Source: Chloroflexota bacterium
GTDB taxonomy: Bacteria > Chloroflexota > Anaerolineae > Promineifilales > Promineifilaceae
Direction: 5' to 3'
NCBI GenBank assembly: GCA_030599405.1
Contig: JAUVOB010000136.1
Coordinates: 1-5,419, forward strand
Length of the DNA: 5,419 nt
The notes under the pieces were generated by a model. That model was not told the origin of the DNA and did not search any database. It saw only the letters and a program-made list of their open reading frames with translations. Made by a program: the position numbers and the translations under genes. This document shows, in pieces, positions 1 through 5,419 of this stretch (position 1 is the first letter of the stretch; every line of letters begins with the position of its first letter).

Positions 1-351
1 AAGAAGTCATACCCTCATGAGGGGTGTGGCTTAATGGCTGGAAGTGACGGGCGAGTCCTCCGTGTCTACACCGTCGACAACCGGCTGGCCAGTCCATCCG
101 CTTATGAGATGGATCCCCAACAGCAGCTGTAAGCTATGCTCGATATAGAGGATCGAGGATGGGATTTGCTCGCTATCTTCCATTCACATCCAAGTGGACC
201 CGATGTCCCGTCGACTGTTGATCTATCCACTGCCTATTATCCAGAGGCGGTATACGTCATAGTTTCATTTATCGATCCTGAACGACCGTCGGCGAAGGCT
301 TTCACAATTGGCGAAGATCGGGTAGAAGAAATCCCGCTACTAGTAGATTAA
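1..351 (+). pseudogene. M67-family JAMM/MPN metallopeptidase, 5'-truncated by the window and interrupted by an in-frame TAA
   Basis: Frame 1 reads continuously as a JAB/MPN (Mov34/PAD-1, peptidase M67) domain except for TAA at 130-132. Before the stop is PHEGCGLMAG, holding the conserved catalytic Glu of the family, then a segment ending MDPQQQL. After it comes AMLDIEDRGWDLLAIFHSHP, followed by SGPDVPSTVDL. This gives the zinc motif H-x-H-x7-S-x-x-D complete, ending at a TAA at 349-351. Known relatives are zinc isopeptidases that cleave ubiquitin-like or sulfur-carrier tails, such as the CysO-cysteine peptidase; the substrate here cannot be told. The stop fills exactly one residue position in an otherwise collinear domain, so a single substitution (for example CAA, GAA or AAA to TAA) explains it. 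An ATG at 136 could in principle restart translation, but I see no Shine-Dalgarno sequence before it, and the product would lack the catalytic Glu. Recent nonsense mutation, sequencing error and readthrough all remain possible. Family call is firm; pseudogene status is inferred. Confidence 0.75.
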
Positions 352-393
352 AATGGCCCTGGAAAATAATTGATCTAATATGCGCCCAATAGT

Positions 394-422
394 ATGCACC
401 GTATCAGGCTAGCCGATATAAT
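394..422 (+). promoter_or_regulatory. Candidate promoter of plsY with consensus -10 box
   Basis: TATAAT at 417-422 is a perfect sigma-70 type -10 box, placed so that transcription would start near 429-430, about 17 bases before the plsY ATG. No good -35 box stands at the proper distance: 394-399 (ATGCAC) and 395-400 (TGCACC) match the consensus poorly. An interrupted palindrome, TATC-A-GGCTAGCC-GATA at 402-418, overlaps the first two bases of the -10 box. The weak -35 and the overlap would suit an activated or repressed promoter, but that is inference. Confidence 0.45.
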
Positions 423-446
423 TCACAAGAGAACTCAGGTACAGGC

Positions 447-1133
447 ATGTCAACATTCGTAACAGTAATTCTCTCTGCCTTAATCGGTTATCTGCTCGGT
501 GCTATCCCTTTTGGATACATTCTGGTCAGGCTCACCAAACAGATCGATTTACGAGAATTCGGTAGCGGTCGTACCGGAGGGACCAATGCATTTCGCGCCG
601 CTGGTATCCCTGCCGGTGTTCTGACCTCTATTTTAGATGTATTAAAGGGAGCCTGTGCCGTCTGGGTAACGCGCGCGTTGTTCGCTGACACGGTATCAGC
701 CGAATGGCTACCCTGGATCGAGGTAACGGCGGGAGTCATGAGTGTCATTGGGCACAACTGGTCTGCGTTCATCGGTTGGAAGGGAGGAGCCGGAACCGGA
801 CCCAACGTCGGATGGGCAGGCGCCGAATGGTTTCCCATCGTTCCGATAGCCGTAGTAGCTGTATTGGCTGTCATGATCGGCATTGGAATAGCCTCAATCG
901 CTTCTCTTGCTATGGCTATCGCAGTTCCTTTCTCCTTCGCAGTTCTTTATTTAGCTGGTGTGGAGCCCTATGACACGACCCTGGCCTACATTGTTGGGGG
1001 AATCGTGGGGGCAGCCATAATATCCTGGTCACTGAGACCTAATATCAAACGCCTTCTAGCCGGAAACGAGCGTCTGGTTGGTCCCCGATCAAAACGAAAA
1101 CGCAGGCAGGCAGAGTCTAGCGATACGGATTAG
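447..1133 (+). CDS. plsY: Acyl-phosphate:glycerol-3-phosphate acyltransferase PlsY (divergent)
   Basis: This integral membrane enzyme transfers an acyl group from acyl-phosphate (made by PlsX) to glycerol-3-phosphate, giving lysophosphatidic acid, the first step of phospholipid synthesis. The 228-residue product is slightly longer than typical PlsY (about 200). It begins with a membrane segment (about 5-28, GYLLGAIPFGYIL) and has hydrophobic stretches near 57-79, 91-109, 128-170 and 178-194. Motif 1 is GSGRTGGTNAFR (39-50), usually GSGNxGATNxxR. DVLKG lies at 64-68. Motif 2 is GHNWSAFIGWKGGAGTG (102-118), where the family usually has KGGKG. Motif 3 is LRPNIKRLLAGNE (196-208), usually HRxNIxRLxxGxE, so the His is Leu here. 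The tail is strongly basic (RSKRKRR). The ATG at 447 follows a weak AGG (437-439) seven bases upstream. It is on the same strand as the JAMM gene but has its own -10 box. Fold and family are clear; normal activity is likely but the changed residues leave some doubt. Confidence 0.9.
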   Translation: MSTFVTVILSALIGYLLGAIPFGYILVRLTKQIDLREFGSGRTGGTNAFRAAGIPAGVLTSILDVLKGACAVWVTRALFADTVSAEWLPWIEVTAGVMSVIGHNWSAFIGWKGGAGTGPNVGWAGAEWFPIVPIAVVAVLAVMIGIGIASIASLAMAIAVPFSFAVLYLAGVEPYDTTLAYIVGGIVGAAIISWSLRPNIKRLLAGNERLVGPRSKRKRRQAESSDTD

Positions 1134-1144
1134 GTCGAGGGAGT

Positions 1145-1178
1145 TGGCAAGTTGTCTGGCAAGCCATCAGCTGGCAAG
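1145..1178. repeat. Three direct TGGCAAG copies in a convergent junction
   Basis: The 54-bp gap between the convergent plsY and lipoprotein genes holds TGGCAAG at 1145-1151, 1157-1163 and 1172-1178, starting 12 and 15 bases apart. CAAGC (1160-1164) and GCTTG (1178-1182) could pair as a weak 5-bp stem, and GCCA/TGGC (1163-1166, 1172-1175) as a smaller one. Neither is followed by a T-run in either direction, so this is not a recognisable intrinsic terminator. The repeat may be chance or a remnant of short tandem duplication. Confidence 0.35.
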
Positions 1179-1187
1179 CTTGTAGAT

Positions 1188-3620
1188 TTACCCACCACTT
1201 TTTTCTAACTGATCGAAATGAAGCAGACCCATCACGTCAATGACCACGCCAGAAACGTTCGGCAAGGATAAAGCAACGCGAGGTTCTTGGGTGAGGTCGA
1301 GAGTAGGGTATTCTCGAGCCCACAGCTCCTGTATCTGGCGATAGATCTCCTGACGGGCCACCGTATCTGTTTCTTCTATTGCCGCCTCGTACAGTGCAGC
1401 CATCTCTTGGCTCTCGTAATTTGAGCAGACGGTGTCGGTGCTGGTAATGAAGTACTCCATCCAGCTCATCGCATCAATGAAACTCGCTGGCTGTCCAGGA
1501 GATGGCCATCCGAGCAGATAGGTGGGGTAGTTACAGGTAGCGCTCTGAGGTCGGAAAACGCTATATGGTGCACTCGATAGTTCGACTTGAACGAGCCCTG
1601 TTTCCTCAAGCTGGGCCTTTAAGGCCTCAGCGTATTCGCCTTCTATATCCGAGTAACGCCCTCCATCCTCATACCACAATTCGATTACTATCTTGTTATC
1701 AGGTGAGTAACCAGCAGCTGTGAGGATGGTTCGCGATTGCGCTAAGTCTCGACCAGGTGCAGTAGCTACATGACCTGGCGTACCGTCTGGCACAGGGCTA
1801 TATAAAGGCAAACGAGCCCCTTCAAAAACATCGGTTGCTAACGCCTCGCGATCGATTGCAAAGGCTATCGCCTGACGAATTCGAGCGTTGTCCCATGGCT
1901 CCGTACTCTGCTCAAAGACCAGGTAGCTCTTGAAGACTGGCGGGCTCTCCCAATTTACGAATCCGCGCCGGTTGACCAGGTCGTCGACGTCATCTCGAGA
2001 TAGACCGGTCCAGGCGATGTCGATGGCGCCGTTTTCAAGGGATCTCTGCATCCGGTCCGGATCGTCATAAAAACGCAGTTGTAGATTGTTGAAATTGGGT
2101 GCCTCGCCCGGCCACTGAGTGCTTGCTTCAAGACGCATTTGTACGCCTGGCTCCCATTCGGAGATCGTATACTTACCCAGACCAGCACAACTGTTAACTG
2201 GATCTTGACTTGACGAGTAGCAGTCGCTATCGACAACAAAATAGGGTGGTGTTGCCAGCAGGCTTGGGAAAAACGATGCCGGTTCGTTGAGGATGAACTT
2301 TACTGTTAGAGGATCGATTACCTGAACCGCGTCATTGTCGGCGAAGCTATCATCATTTTCATCTTTGAGATAACTGTTAACCAGGTAGTTTCCCAACATG
2401 GCCGCCCGTTCGACTGAGTACTTGACGTCATTAGCATTGAACTCATTCCCATCGGGGAATCGCAAATCAGGCCGTAGACTAAATGTATATTCCAGCTTAT
2501 CTTCCGATATCTGGGGCAGGTCGGATGCCAGAATGGGCACCAAATTGCTGGTTTCGTCGACCATTAGCAGGCCAGCCATCGTATTTGACTTGACCTCCCA
2601 GCCAATAAAATCGGCCGGAGAAGCAGCTGGATCCATGTCGTTTAACTGGCCCGCGACACCAATTACGATTTCGTCAACTGGCGTACCAACCAGGGACTCG
2701 CCAGCAACGATATTTTCGCCTGAAACCAGCCAGGTTTCTATCAGCTGATCTATCGTGCCGTCTAAGCGGGACTGAGCAATAATCCCGTTCAGCAATTCCA
2801 GTAGCGGTTCATTGTCTTCTGCCACGGCGATCCCGTAAGCTTTTCCAGTGATCCAGGCATCCCTCCCGATTCCGCCTGCGATCTTCAACTGTTGGGGATA
2901 GGACGTTGTAAAGTGTTCGGCGTCGACGTTGTCGATAATTACGCCCTCTACCGCGCCATCGACAAGGGCCTGTAAGGCTTCGGCCGAGCTATCATATAGC
3001 TGCAGATCGGGCTCCGCCAATCCGATGATCCCTCTAGCAATCTGCTCGCCACTATTATATCTATGGACCCCAATTGGGATGCCAGGTTCGATCTCTGTAA
3101 GGTTTAAGAGAACCGTTTCGTTTGCCCGAACAACCAGCACCTGCCCAACTTCCAAGTAAGGCTCTGTATAGGCCAATCCAACTTCCGGTTGTTCGGGGAT
3201 GATAAGTGCCGACATCGCCGCATCGAATTCATCGTCAGAGACACTATCCAGGAGTCCATCAAAGCTAGTGACCACGAATTCATAGTCGATACCTGATTCT
3301 TCAGAGATGTAGGCCATTAGGTCAGGATCGAACCCAATTACGTCACCGAAGGGATTGATATCTTCAAAATACTGAAAGCGGGAGGGTGCGTCGGTGGCGA
3401 CTGTTATGAAGCTGATCTCATCAGTAGTTTCTGCTATTTGATCCGATGGGCCAATTGGAGTCGCCGTACTGGTCGGTAAGGCAGCGATGACCGGTGTTGG
3501 CGCATCCGTCTCGTCCTCCCGACAGCCCGTGATAGCAATCAACATCAGGGCCAGAAACAACGCCAGAAACGGCACCGGTTTCCGCGGCACTACATTGTTC
3601 TTGCCATTTACCCGTATCAT
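1188..3620 (-). CDS. Lipoprotein with fused family 3 and family 5 solute-binding domains
   Basis: This 810-residue extracytoplasmic binding lipoprotein of ABC-type uptake has two complete binding folds. Residues 1-33 are a lipoprotein signal: basic start, hydrophobic core (17-30), lipobox ITGC with acylated Cys33. A Pro/Thr/Ala-rich linker follows (34-60). Residues about 70-300 match SBP_bac_3: GFDPDLMAYISEESG (96-110), YTEPYLEVGQVLVV (151-164), and RLDGTIDQLIETW (285-297). Residues about 317-775 match SBP_bac_5 (DppA/OppA/NikA type): YTFSLRPDLRFPDG (378-391), NANDVKYSVER (395-405), YDDPDRMQRSLE (518-529), and NARIRQAIAFAIDREAL (578-594). A single domain of either kind would need about 250 or 500 residues, so the length fits a true fusion. 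Cys467/Cys478 and Cys696/Cys732 could form disulfides. In the family 3 domain the Arg that usually binds the ligand carboxylate is absent. A TAG stop directly precedes the ATG, so this is the most upstream possible start in frame. No permease or ATPase lies adjacent. The ligand is unknown; an amino acid, peptide or both are guesses. Confidence 0.88.
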   Translation of the reverse strand: MIRVNGKNNVVPRKPVPFLALFLALMLIAITGCREDETDAPTPVIAALPTSTATPIGPSDQIAETTDEISFITVATDAPSRFQYFEDINPFGDVIGFDPDLMAYISEESGIDYEFVVTSFDGLLDSVSDDEFDAAMSALIIPEQPEVGLAYTEPYLEVGQVLVVRANETVLLNLTEIEPGIPIGVHRYNSGEQIARGIIGLAEPDLQLYDSSAEALQALVDGAVEGVIIDNVDAEHFTTSYPQQLKIAGGIGRDAWITGKAYGIAVAEDNEPLLELLNGIIAQSRLDGTIDQLIETWLVSGENIVAGESLVGTPVDEIVIGVAGQLNDMDPAASPADFIGWEVKSNTMAGLLMVDETSNLVPILASDLPQISEDKLEYTFSLRPDLRFPDGNEFNANDVKYSVERAAMLGNYLVNSYLKDENDDSFADNDAVQVIDPLTVKFILNEPASFFPSLLATPPYFVVDSDCYSSSQDPVNSCAGLGKYTISEWEPGVQMRLEASTQWPGEAPNFNNLQLRFYDDPDRMQRSLENGAIDIAWTGLSRDDVDDLVNRRGFVNWESPPVFKSYLVFEQSTEPWDNARIRQAIAFAIDREALATDVFEGARLPLYSPVPDGTPGHVATAPGRDLAQSRTILTAAGYSPDNKIVIELWYEDGGRYSDIEGEYAEALKAQLEETGLVQVELSSAPYSVFRPQSATCNYPTYLLGWPSPGQPASFIDAMSWMEYFITSTDTVCSNYESQEMAALYEAAIEETDTVARQEIYRQIQELWAREYPTLDLTQEPRVALSLPNVSGVVIDVMGLLHFDQLEKSGG

Positions 3621-3633
3621 CTAAACAGTTCCA

Positions 3634-3639
3634 CTCCTC
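3634..3639 (-). promoter_or_regulatory. Shine-Dalgarno sequence of the fused binding-protein gene
   Basis: Read on the minus strand this is GAGGAG, a strong ribosome-binding core, but it ends 13 bases before the ATG at 3620, longer than the usual 5-9. The ATG cannot move upstream because TAG (3623 to 3621) directly precedes it, and I see no ATG closer to this site. Confidence 0.5.
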
Positions 3640-3653
3640 ACCATAACAGGGGG

Positions 3654-3681
3654 AGTATAGCAACCTGGTTAGCCGAGACAA
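3654..3681 (-). promoter_or_regulatory. Sigma-70-like promoter of the fused binding-protein gene
   Basis: On the minus strand TTGTCT (3681 to 3676, 4 of 6 consensus matches) is followed after 16 bases by TATACT (3659 to 3654, 5 of 6). Transcription would start near 3647, leaving a leader of about 27 bases that contains the GAGGAG ribosome-binding site. The arrangement suggests that this gene can be transcribed apart from the upstream flavoenzyme gene. Confidence 0.5.
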
Positions 3682-3683
3682 GG

Positions 3684-3707
3684 CCAGGATAGTTTTTATC
3701 AGGCTGG
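3684..3707 (-). repeat. Imperfect inverted repeat upstream of the -35 box
   Basis: CCAG-GATA (3684-3691) pairs with TATC (3697-3700) and CTGG (3704-3707) around a GTTTT loop, with a 3-base AGG bulge. It lies between the end of the flavoenzyme gene and the -35 box of the binding-protein gene. It might be an operator or a weak end-of-transcript structure. No T-run follows on the minus strand, so I do not call it an intrinsic terminator. A second small stem, GCCAA/TTGGC (3763-3767, 3775-3779), sits directly after the flavoenzyme stop codon and also lacks a T-run. Confidence 0.25.
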
Positions 3708-3779
3708 GGAAAGGTGGTTCAAAAATACGGCTAAGGGAATTCTCAGAATCGAAAGGCAGTGTGCCAAGATGTGTTTGGC

Positions 3780-4943
3780 CTAGATAACGTTATATTCCTC
3801 GATTTCACGGCCTTCCGCGAACCGATAGTAGTCTATCGTGGAGAGGTCCAATGTAGCCGGGCGGCCGTAGATGATGGTCTCAGCCACAAGCAGGCCAGCT
3901 GCAGGACCATGCATGAAACCATGTCCCGAAAAACCCGTTACCAGGTAGTAGCCGTCGAGTTCGCGCACAGGACCAATGATCGGATGGGCGTCCGGCGTCA
4001 CCTCATATAAACCTGCCCAGGCAGCGACCCGGCGGGCAGAGGCTAAGACCGGCAATCTCTCTATCGCCGCCGCCATGTGTACGAGTTCCCATGACTCGTC
4101 GATGCTCTCATCGAAACCCGGTTCCTGCTGTGGATTGGACATCCCGGTAAGCAACCCATCGCCCTCCCGATGGTAGTAGAGGCTCTGGGCAAAATCGACG
4201 ATAAACGGGAAATCTACGGGGATCTGGGGTAGAGACGTTGTGGTCAGCATTTGGCGCCTAATTGGTGTTACCGGAAGAGGTATATCGACCATGTTGCTGA
4301 CCAATGACGACCATGGACCCGCAGCATTGACAACCTTCTCACAGGCAATAGTGCCTTCGCTGGTTACAACTTCCTCGATTCGGCCGCTCCGGGTAGTGAT
4401 ACCGGTCACCTCTGCATCGGTCAGAGCCCTTACCCCTAGATTGCGTCCGGCATTGACATAGCCATTGACGACACTCTGTGGATCGACCAGGCCATCCTCG
4501 CTGTTATAGGTGCCAGCCAGCACATCGTCAGCATCCAGCTGGGGCACCATTCGACGAACCTCGTCGCCGCTCAACCACTCGGTATCGATGCCCAGACGAT
4601 GCTGCAACTGGACGTTCGCTCGGAACTTTGCGATGTCGTCATCGCTGGTAAGCAAGAAGAGATAGCCACACTTTCGCAGGTCGATAGCCTGGCCCGTCTC
4701 ATCCTCGAAGCGGTCCAGCATAGGTAAGCTGACCTTGGAAAGCCGGATATTTACCTCGGTGCTAAACTGGTATCGAATCCCCCCAGCACACTTTCCGGTG
4801 GCTCCCATTCCGAAAAACGGCTCGCGCTCCAGCAGAACTACGTCTTTATAGCCATTGAGGGCCAGGTGGTAGGCTGTGCTGGCTCCCATCACCCCTCCGC
4901 CTATGATCACGACGCTGGCTGTCTTTGGCATTTCCTGTGGCAT
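3780..4943 (-). CDS. FAD-dependent oxidoreductase, DAO superfamily (sarcosine oxidase beta-like)
   Basis: This flavoenzyme oxidises a C-N bond of an amino acid or N-methylated amine, giving an imine or aldehyde. Numbering from ATG 4943 (387 residues), a Rossmann FAD motif SVVIIGGGVMGASTAYHL lies at 10-27 (Gly15, Gly17, Gly20), with the ribose-binding Glu at 40 (VLLERE). Next come GATGKCAGGIRYQFSTE (47-63), resembling the SoxB/dimethylglycine-type GGxRxQFS segment, then NAAGPWS (206-212), WAGLYEVTPDAHPIIGP (309-325) and the C-terminal FAD contact GFSGHGFMHGPAAGLLVAE (337-355). Length matches SoxB-like and archaeal proline dehydrogenase beta proteins (about 380-400). No signal peptide is seen, so it is probably cytoplasmic. 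A TTG at 4997 would add 18 poorly conserved residues and has no Shine-Dalgarno sequence. ATG 4943 has a GAGG at 4961 to 4958, rather distant, and ATG 4931 is also possible. It lies downstream of livF, which suggests that its substrate is imported by that transporter. Exact substrate and electron acceptor are not determined. Confidence 0.88.
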   Translation of the reverse strand: MPQEMPKTASVVIIGGGVMGASTAYHLALNGYKDVVLLEREPFFGMGATGKCAGGIRYQFSTEVNIRLSKVSLPMLDRFEDETGQAIDLRKCGYLFLLTSDDDIAKFRANVQLQHRLGIDTEWLSGDEVRRMVPQLDADDVLAGTYNSEDGLVDPQSVVNGYVNAGRNLGVRALTDAEVTGITTRSGRIEEVVTSEGTIACEKVVNAAGPWSSLVSNMVDIPLPVTPIRRQMLTTTSLPQIPVDFPFIVDFAQSLYYHREGDGLLTGMSNPQQEPGFDESIDESWELVHMAAAIERLPVLASARRVAAWAGLYEVTPDAHPIIGPVRELDGYYLVTGFSGHGFMHGPAAGLLVAETIIYGRPATLDLSTIDYYRFAEGREIEEYNVI

Positions 4944-5155
4944 CGGACTTGACAAAACCTCACGACCAGTAGCTTGCGTTTTCTTGAGTAGCCACAATAA
5001 GAGAGCGCGGGCGAAGCGACAAGGACCCTGATTCTTTCATCGTGGCTGTAGTGTCAACAGTGGTAGTGATTGCCGTTGGATGCCTGCTGGGAATAATCAC
5101 TAGCTTGGCGCCACCATGAGGTGGAAGCATGTCAGCGGTCTGGTGCAACGAATGA
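4944..5155 (-). other. 212-bp gap between livF and the flavoenzyme gene
   Basis: I see no convincing gene here. A perfect 5-bp stem CCACC/GGTGG with loop ATGA lies at 5111-5124, about 30 bases past the livF stop, without a T-run, so it is at most a weak terminator. On the minus strand TTGACA (5057 to 5052) is a consensus -35 box, but the nearest -10-like sequence, AAGAAT, is only 15 bases away and matches 4 of 6. A promoter for the flavoenzyme gene is therefore possible but unproved. The gap is long for tightly coupled operon genes. Confidence 0.3.
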
Positions 5156-5419
5156 TTACTCGGATTCCCCCAAATAGGCCTGGCGCATCATCTCGTTGTT
5201 TCGTAGATTCTCGGCCGTGTCGGCTAGAACTATCCGTCCCGACTGTAACACATAACCTCGGTCGGCGATGGAAAGGGCCATATTGGCGTTCTGTTCCACT
5301 ACGAACACCGTCGTGCCCTGTTCGTTAATCTGCTGAATGATCTCAAAACTCTGGGCTACAAGGATCGGGGCAAGGCCCATTGAAGGCTCATCCATGAGCA
5401 ACACCTTAGGCCGGGACAT
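5156..5419 (-). CDS. livF: Branched-chain amino-acid ABC importer ATP-binding protein LivF, C-terminal part
   Basis: LivF is one of the two cytoplasmic ATPases (with LivG) that drive the LivHM permease for leucine, isoleucine, valine and, in many bacteria, other amino acids, amides or urea. Only the last 87 residues are present, about a third of the usual 235 or so; the gene runs off the right edge, taking Walker A, the Q-loop and the LSGGQ signature with it. Visible are Walker B with the D-loop region (KVLLMDEPSMGLAP), then TTVFVVEQNANMALSIADRGYVLQSGRIV and the ending YLGESE. The VEQN sequence, with Gln in place of the usual switch His, and the AYLGE ending are typical of LivF and separate it from LivG. 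The Met codon at the window edge is internal, just before Walker B. Other liv genes probably lie beyond the right edge. The transported substrate cannot be read from the ATPase. Confidence 0.9.
   Translation of the reverse strand: MSRPKVLLMDEPSMGLAPILVAQSFEIIQQINEQGTTVFVVEQNANMALSIADRGYVLQSGRIVLADTAENLRNNEMMRQAYLGESE

Noticed and set aside
488..883. 131-residue minus-strand open frame inside plsY
   Set aside because: It lies fully opposite a well-conserved membrane enzyme and its product resembles no family I know; its Pro/Thr/Ala richness mirrors the codons of plsY.
1955..3159. Several open frames of 76-116 residues on both strands inside the large lipoprotein gene
   Set aside because: All overlap the conserved binding-protein domains and show no recognisable motif of their own.
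3763..3779. GCCAA/TTGGC stem after the flavoenzyme stop as a Rho-independent terminator
   Set aside because: The stem has only 5 pairs and no T-run follows on the minus strand.
4944..4997. Longer TTG start for the flavoenzyme, adding 18 residues
   Set aside because: The added residues precede the FAD fold, no Shine-Dalgarno sequence precedes the TTG, and family members usually begin close to the Rossmann strand. ATG 4943 is preferred.
4960..5148. 62-residue minus-strand open frame in the gap after livF
   Set aside because: It starts at TTG, has no ribosome-binding site, overlaps the flavoenzyme's upstream region and shows no known motif.
5116..5328. 70-residue plus-strand open frame opposite livF
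   Set aside because: It is antisense to a conserved ATPase and has no family resemblance.
5156..5419. Gln in place of the ABC switch His (VEQN) in LivF as a possible defect
   Set aside because: This sequence is characteristic of the LivF family and does not indicate inactivation.

Overview
This window comes from a bacterium of roughly balanced base composition. It carries three complete protein-coding genes and two genes cut by the window edges, one of which is interrupted by an in-frame stop. The gene content fits a Chloroflexota-like (Anaerolineae or Caldilineae type) genome: a short M67/JAMM protein, a divergent PlsY, and a very large lipoprotein with a Pro/Thr-rich linker that joins two kinds of solute-binding domain. 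This placement rests on family resemblance only and is moderate at best.

Left part, + strand. Bases 1-351 encode most of a JAMM/MPN (M67) metallopeptidase with its metal-binding residues intact, but an in-frame TAA at 130-132 splits it. After a 95-bp gap with a perfect TATAAT box comes plsY (447-1133), the membrane acyl-phosphate:glycerol-3-phosphate acyltransferase of phospholipid synthesis. Several positions in its usual motifs are changed.

Middle, - strand. A 54-bp convergent junction separates plsY from an 810-residue lipoprotein gene (3620 to 1188). Its N-terminal half is a family 3 (amino-acid type) solute-binding domain and its C-terminal half is a family 5 (peptide/nickel type) solute-binding domain. 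It has its own promoter-like sequence and a Shine-Dalgarno sequence in the 159-bp upstream gap.

Right part, - strand. An FAD-dependent amine/amino-acid oxidoreductase of the DAO superfamily (4943 to 3780) lies downstream of the 3' end of livF (5156 to the right edge), the ATPase of a branched-chain or related amino-acid ABC importer. The three - strand genes look like an uptake and oxidation neighbourhood for amino acids or N-methylated amines: LivF powers import, the flavoenzyme oxidises an imported amine, and the fused lipoprotein captures solutes. No permease lies in the window, so the partners of the fused lipoprotein are unknown.

The window has no RNA gene, CRISPR array, insertion sequence or prophage that I can support, and no gene-free stretch over 300 bp. 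The most unusual items are the fused binding protein and the interrupted JAMM gene. Neither amounts to a demonstrated new system.
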